Shown: positions 63,777-64,000 of the stretch, one piece after another
How the letters are laid out: every line of letters begins with the position of its first letter
Position numbering within the stretch: the first letter of the stretch is position 1
NCBI GenBank assembly: GCA_016866335.1
Contig: VGMT01000009.1
Span: forward strand, 21,490 to 85,489
Length of the DNA: 64,000 nt
Source of the DNA: Bacteroidota bacterium
GTDB lineage: Bacteria > Bacteroidota > Bacteroidia > CAIKAF01
Reading direction: 5' to 3'
Position numbers and translations under genes: made by a program
Notes under the pieces: generated by a model
What the model was told of the DNA's origin: nothing
The model's database searches: none
Seen by the model: the letters and a program-made list of their open reading frames with translations, nothing else

Positions 63777-63870
63777 AGTAGATTATGTTTCTAGTATTTC
63801 TGCAAATTTAGAGCAAAGGATTCTATTTTTGCAATAGGTATTTATCAACTTTTTTTTGTTCATATTTTTA

Positions 63871-64000
63871 AAACACTAGTGTCCGATAAAACTTTTTTAA
63901 AAGCGGGGATTCCTGCTAAGGATTCCCCGCTTTAGTGTAATTTGTCGTTGCAAAACACCAATTACATGAATAAAAGTAGCTACTTTTTTGGACAGTCCGT
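63871..64000 (+). mobile_element. Left end of an IS4-type insertion sequence
   Basis: ACACTAGTGT followed by CCGATAAAACTTTTTT leads to a transposase start and a hairpin, AAAGCGGGGATTCC (63900-63913) with GGATTCCCCGCTTT (63920-63933). The arrangement resembles the ends of Bacteroidota IS4-family elements I remember. The exact border and the right end lie outside the window. Confidence 0.55.
63966..64000 (+). CDS. IS4-family transposase, N-terminal codons only
   Basis: Only 11 complete codons are visible: MNKSSYFFGQS, then the window ends. This matches the opening of DUF4372-containing IS4 transposases (M-K-S-x-Y-F-x-G-Q pattern), as far as I recall. The identification therefore rests on a short stretch plus the IS-like end before it. 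Confidence 0.55.
   Translation, partial: MNKSSYFFGQS

Overview
The window is a chromosomal segment of a Bacteroidota bacterium, probably a gliding or surface-active lineage with a type IX secretion system (T9SS). The evidence is GldH and GldN, five proteins with T9SS sorting domains or a CHU_C-type end, DUF2452/DUF3467/DUF4290/DUF4625/DUF4920 families typical of the phylum, the HU–TPR–AURKAIP1-like–RNase G neighbourhood, and TAYCTTTG-type -7 promoter elements. Genus cannot be read from the sequence.

Layout. 1-6.6 kb: end of a secreted subtilisin, a DUF2079 membrane protein, a CoA-transferase pair, PBP1A. 6.1-9 kb: gldH-ricT-holB. 9-17 kb: RNase G, a 30-aa ribosome-associated protein, TPR proteins, HU, MutY, SerRS, bL27/bL21. 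17.6 kb: tRNA-Val(GAC). 18-24 kb: a large PKD adhesin, small DUF proteins, gcvT-comB. 24.6-28.6 kb: a membrane pyrophosphatase fused to an FKBP domain, next to a stand-alone FKBP lipoprotein. 28.8-34.9 kb: a tightly overlapping operon joining an RND/MMPL exporter, sugar-nucleotide enzymes and two T9SS cargo proteins. 35-42 kb: LolE-like permease, glycine-rich surface protein, queuosine-precursor transporter/folA/thyA, gldN. 42-48 kb: dnaJ-grpE, a TlpA-type thioredoxin, murA-DUF4290, split transketolase. 48.5-54 kb: rsmA-mgtE, murQ, a fused E1 alpha/beta ketoacid dehydrogenase. 54-64 kb: remains of a toxin-antitoxin pair, rluF, trmB-ATL-mrp-glycosyltransferase, MscS, a DUF349 protein, an acidic small protein, and the first bases of an IS4-type insertion sequence.

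The most interesting content is between the genes. Nine full copies and one diverged copy of a ~150-bp GC-rich element (called R1-R10 here) lie in intergenic gaps. They share a short conserved core, while their helical arms differ between copies yet stay complementary. In the outer helix one base pair is C-G, T-A or G-C in different copies; the next helix is GGTAG/CTACC, GGTTG/CAACC, ACTAC/GTAGT or GCTAG/CTAGC. That is compensatory change, so secondary structure is under selection. In six copies the T-rich end (TTTTGGGCGG) lies close behind a stop codon, within 1-3 bases of it in three and 11-45 bases away in the other three. A second repeated locus (element B, ~245 bp) occurs twice, each time with the same promoter architecture (TTGACA, 17 nt, TAYCTTTG), the same hairpin, and an R element a few tens of bases upstream. 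Together these look like an undescribed structured RNA or mobile hairpin system.
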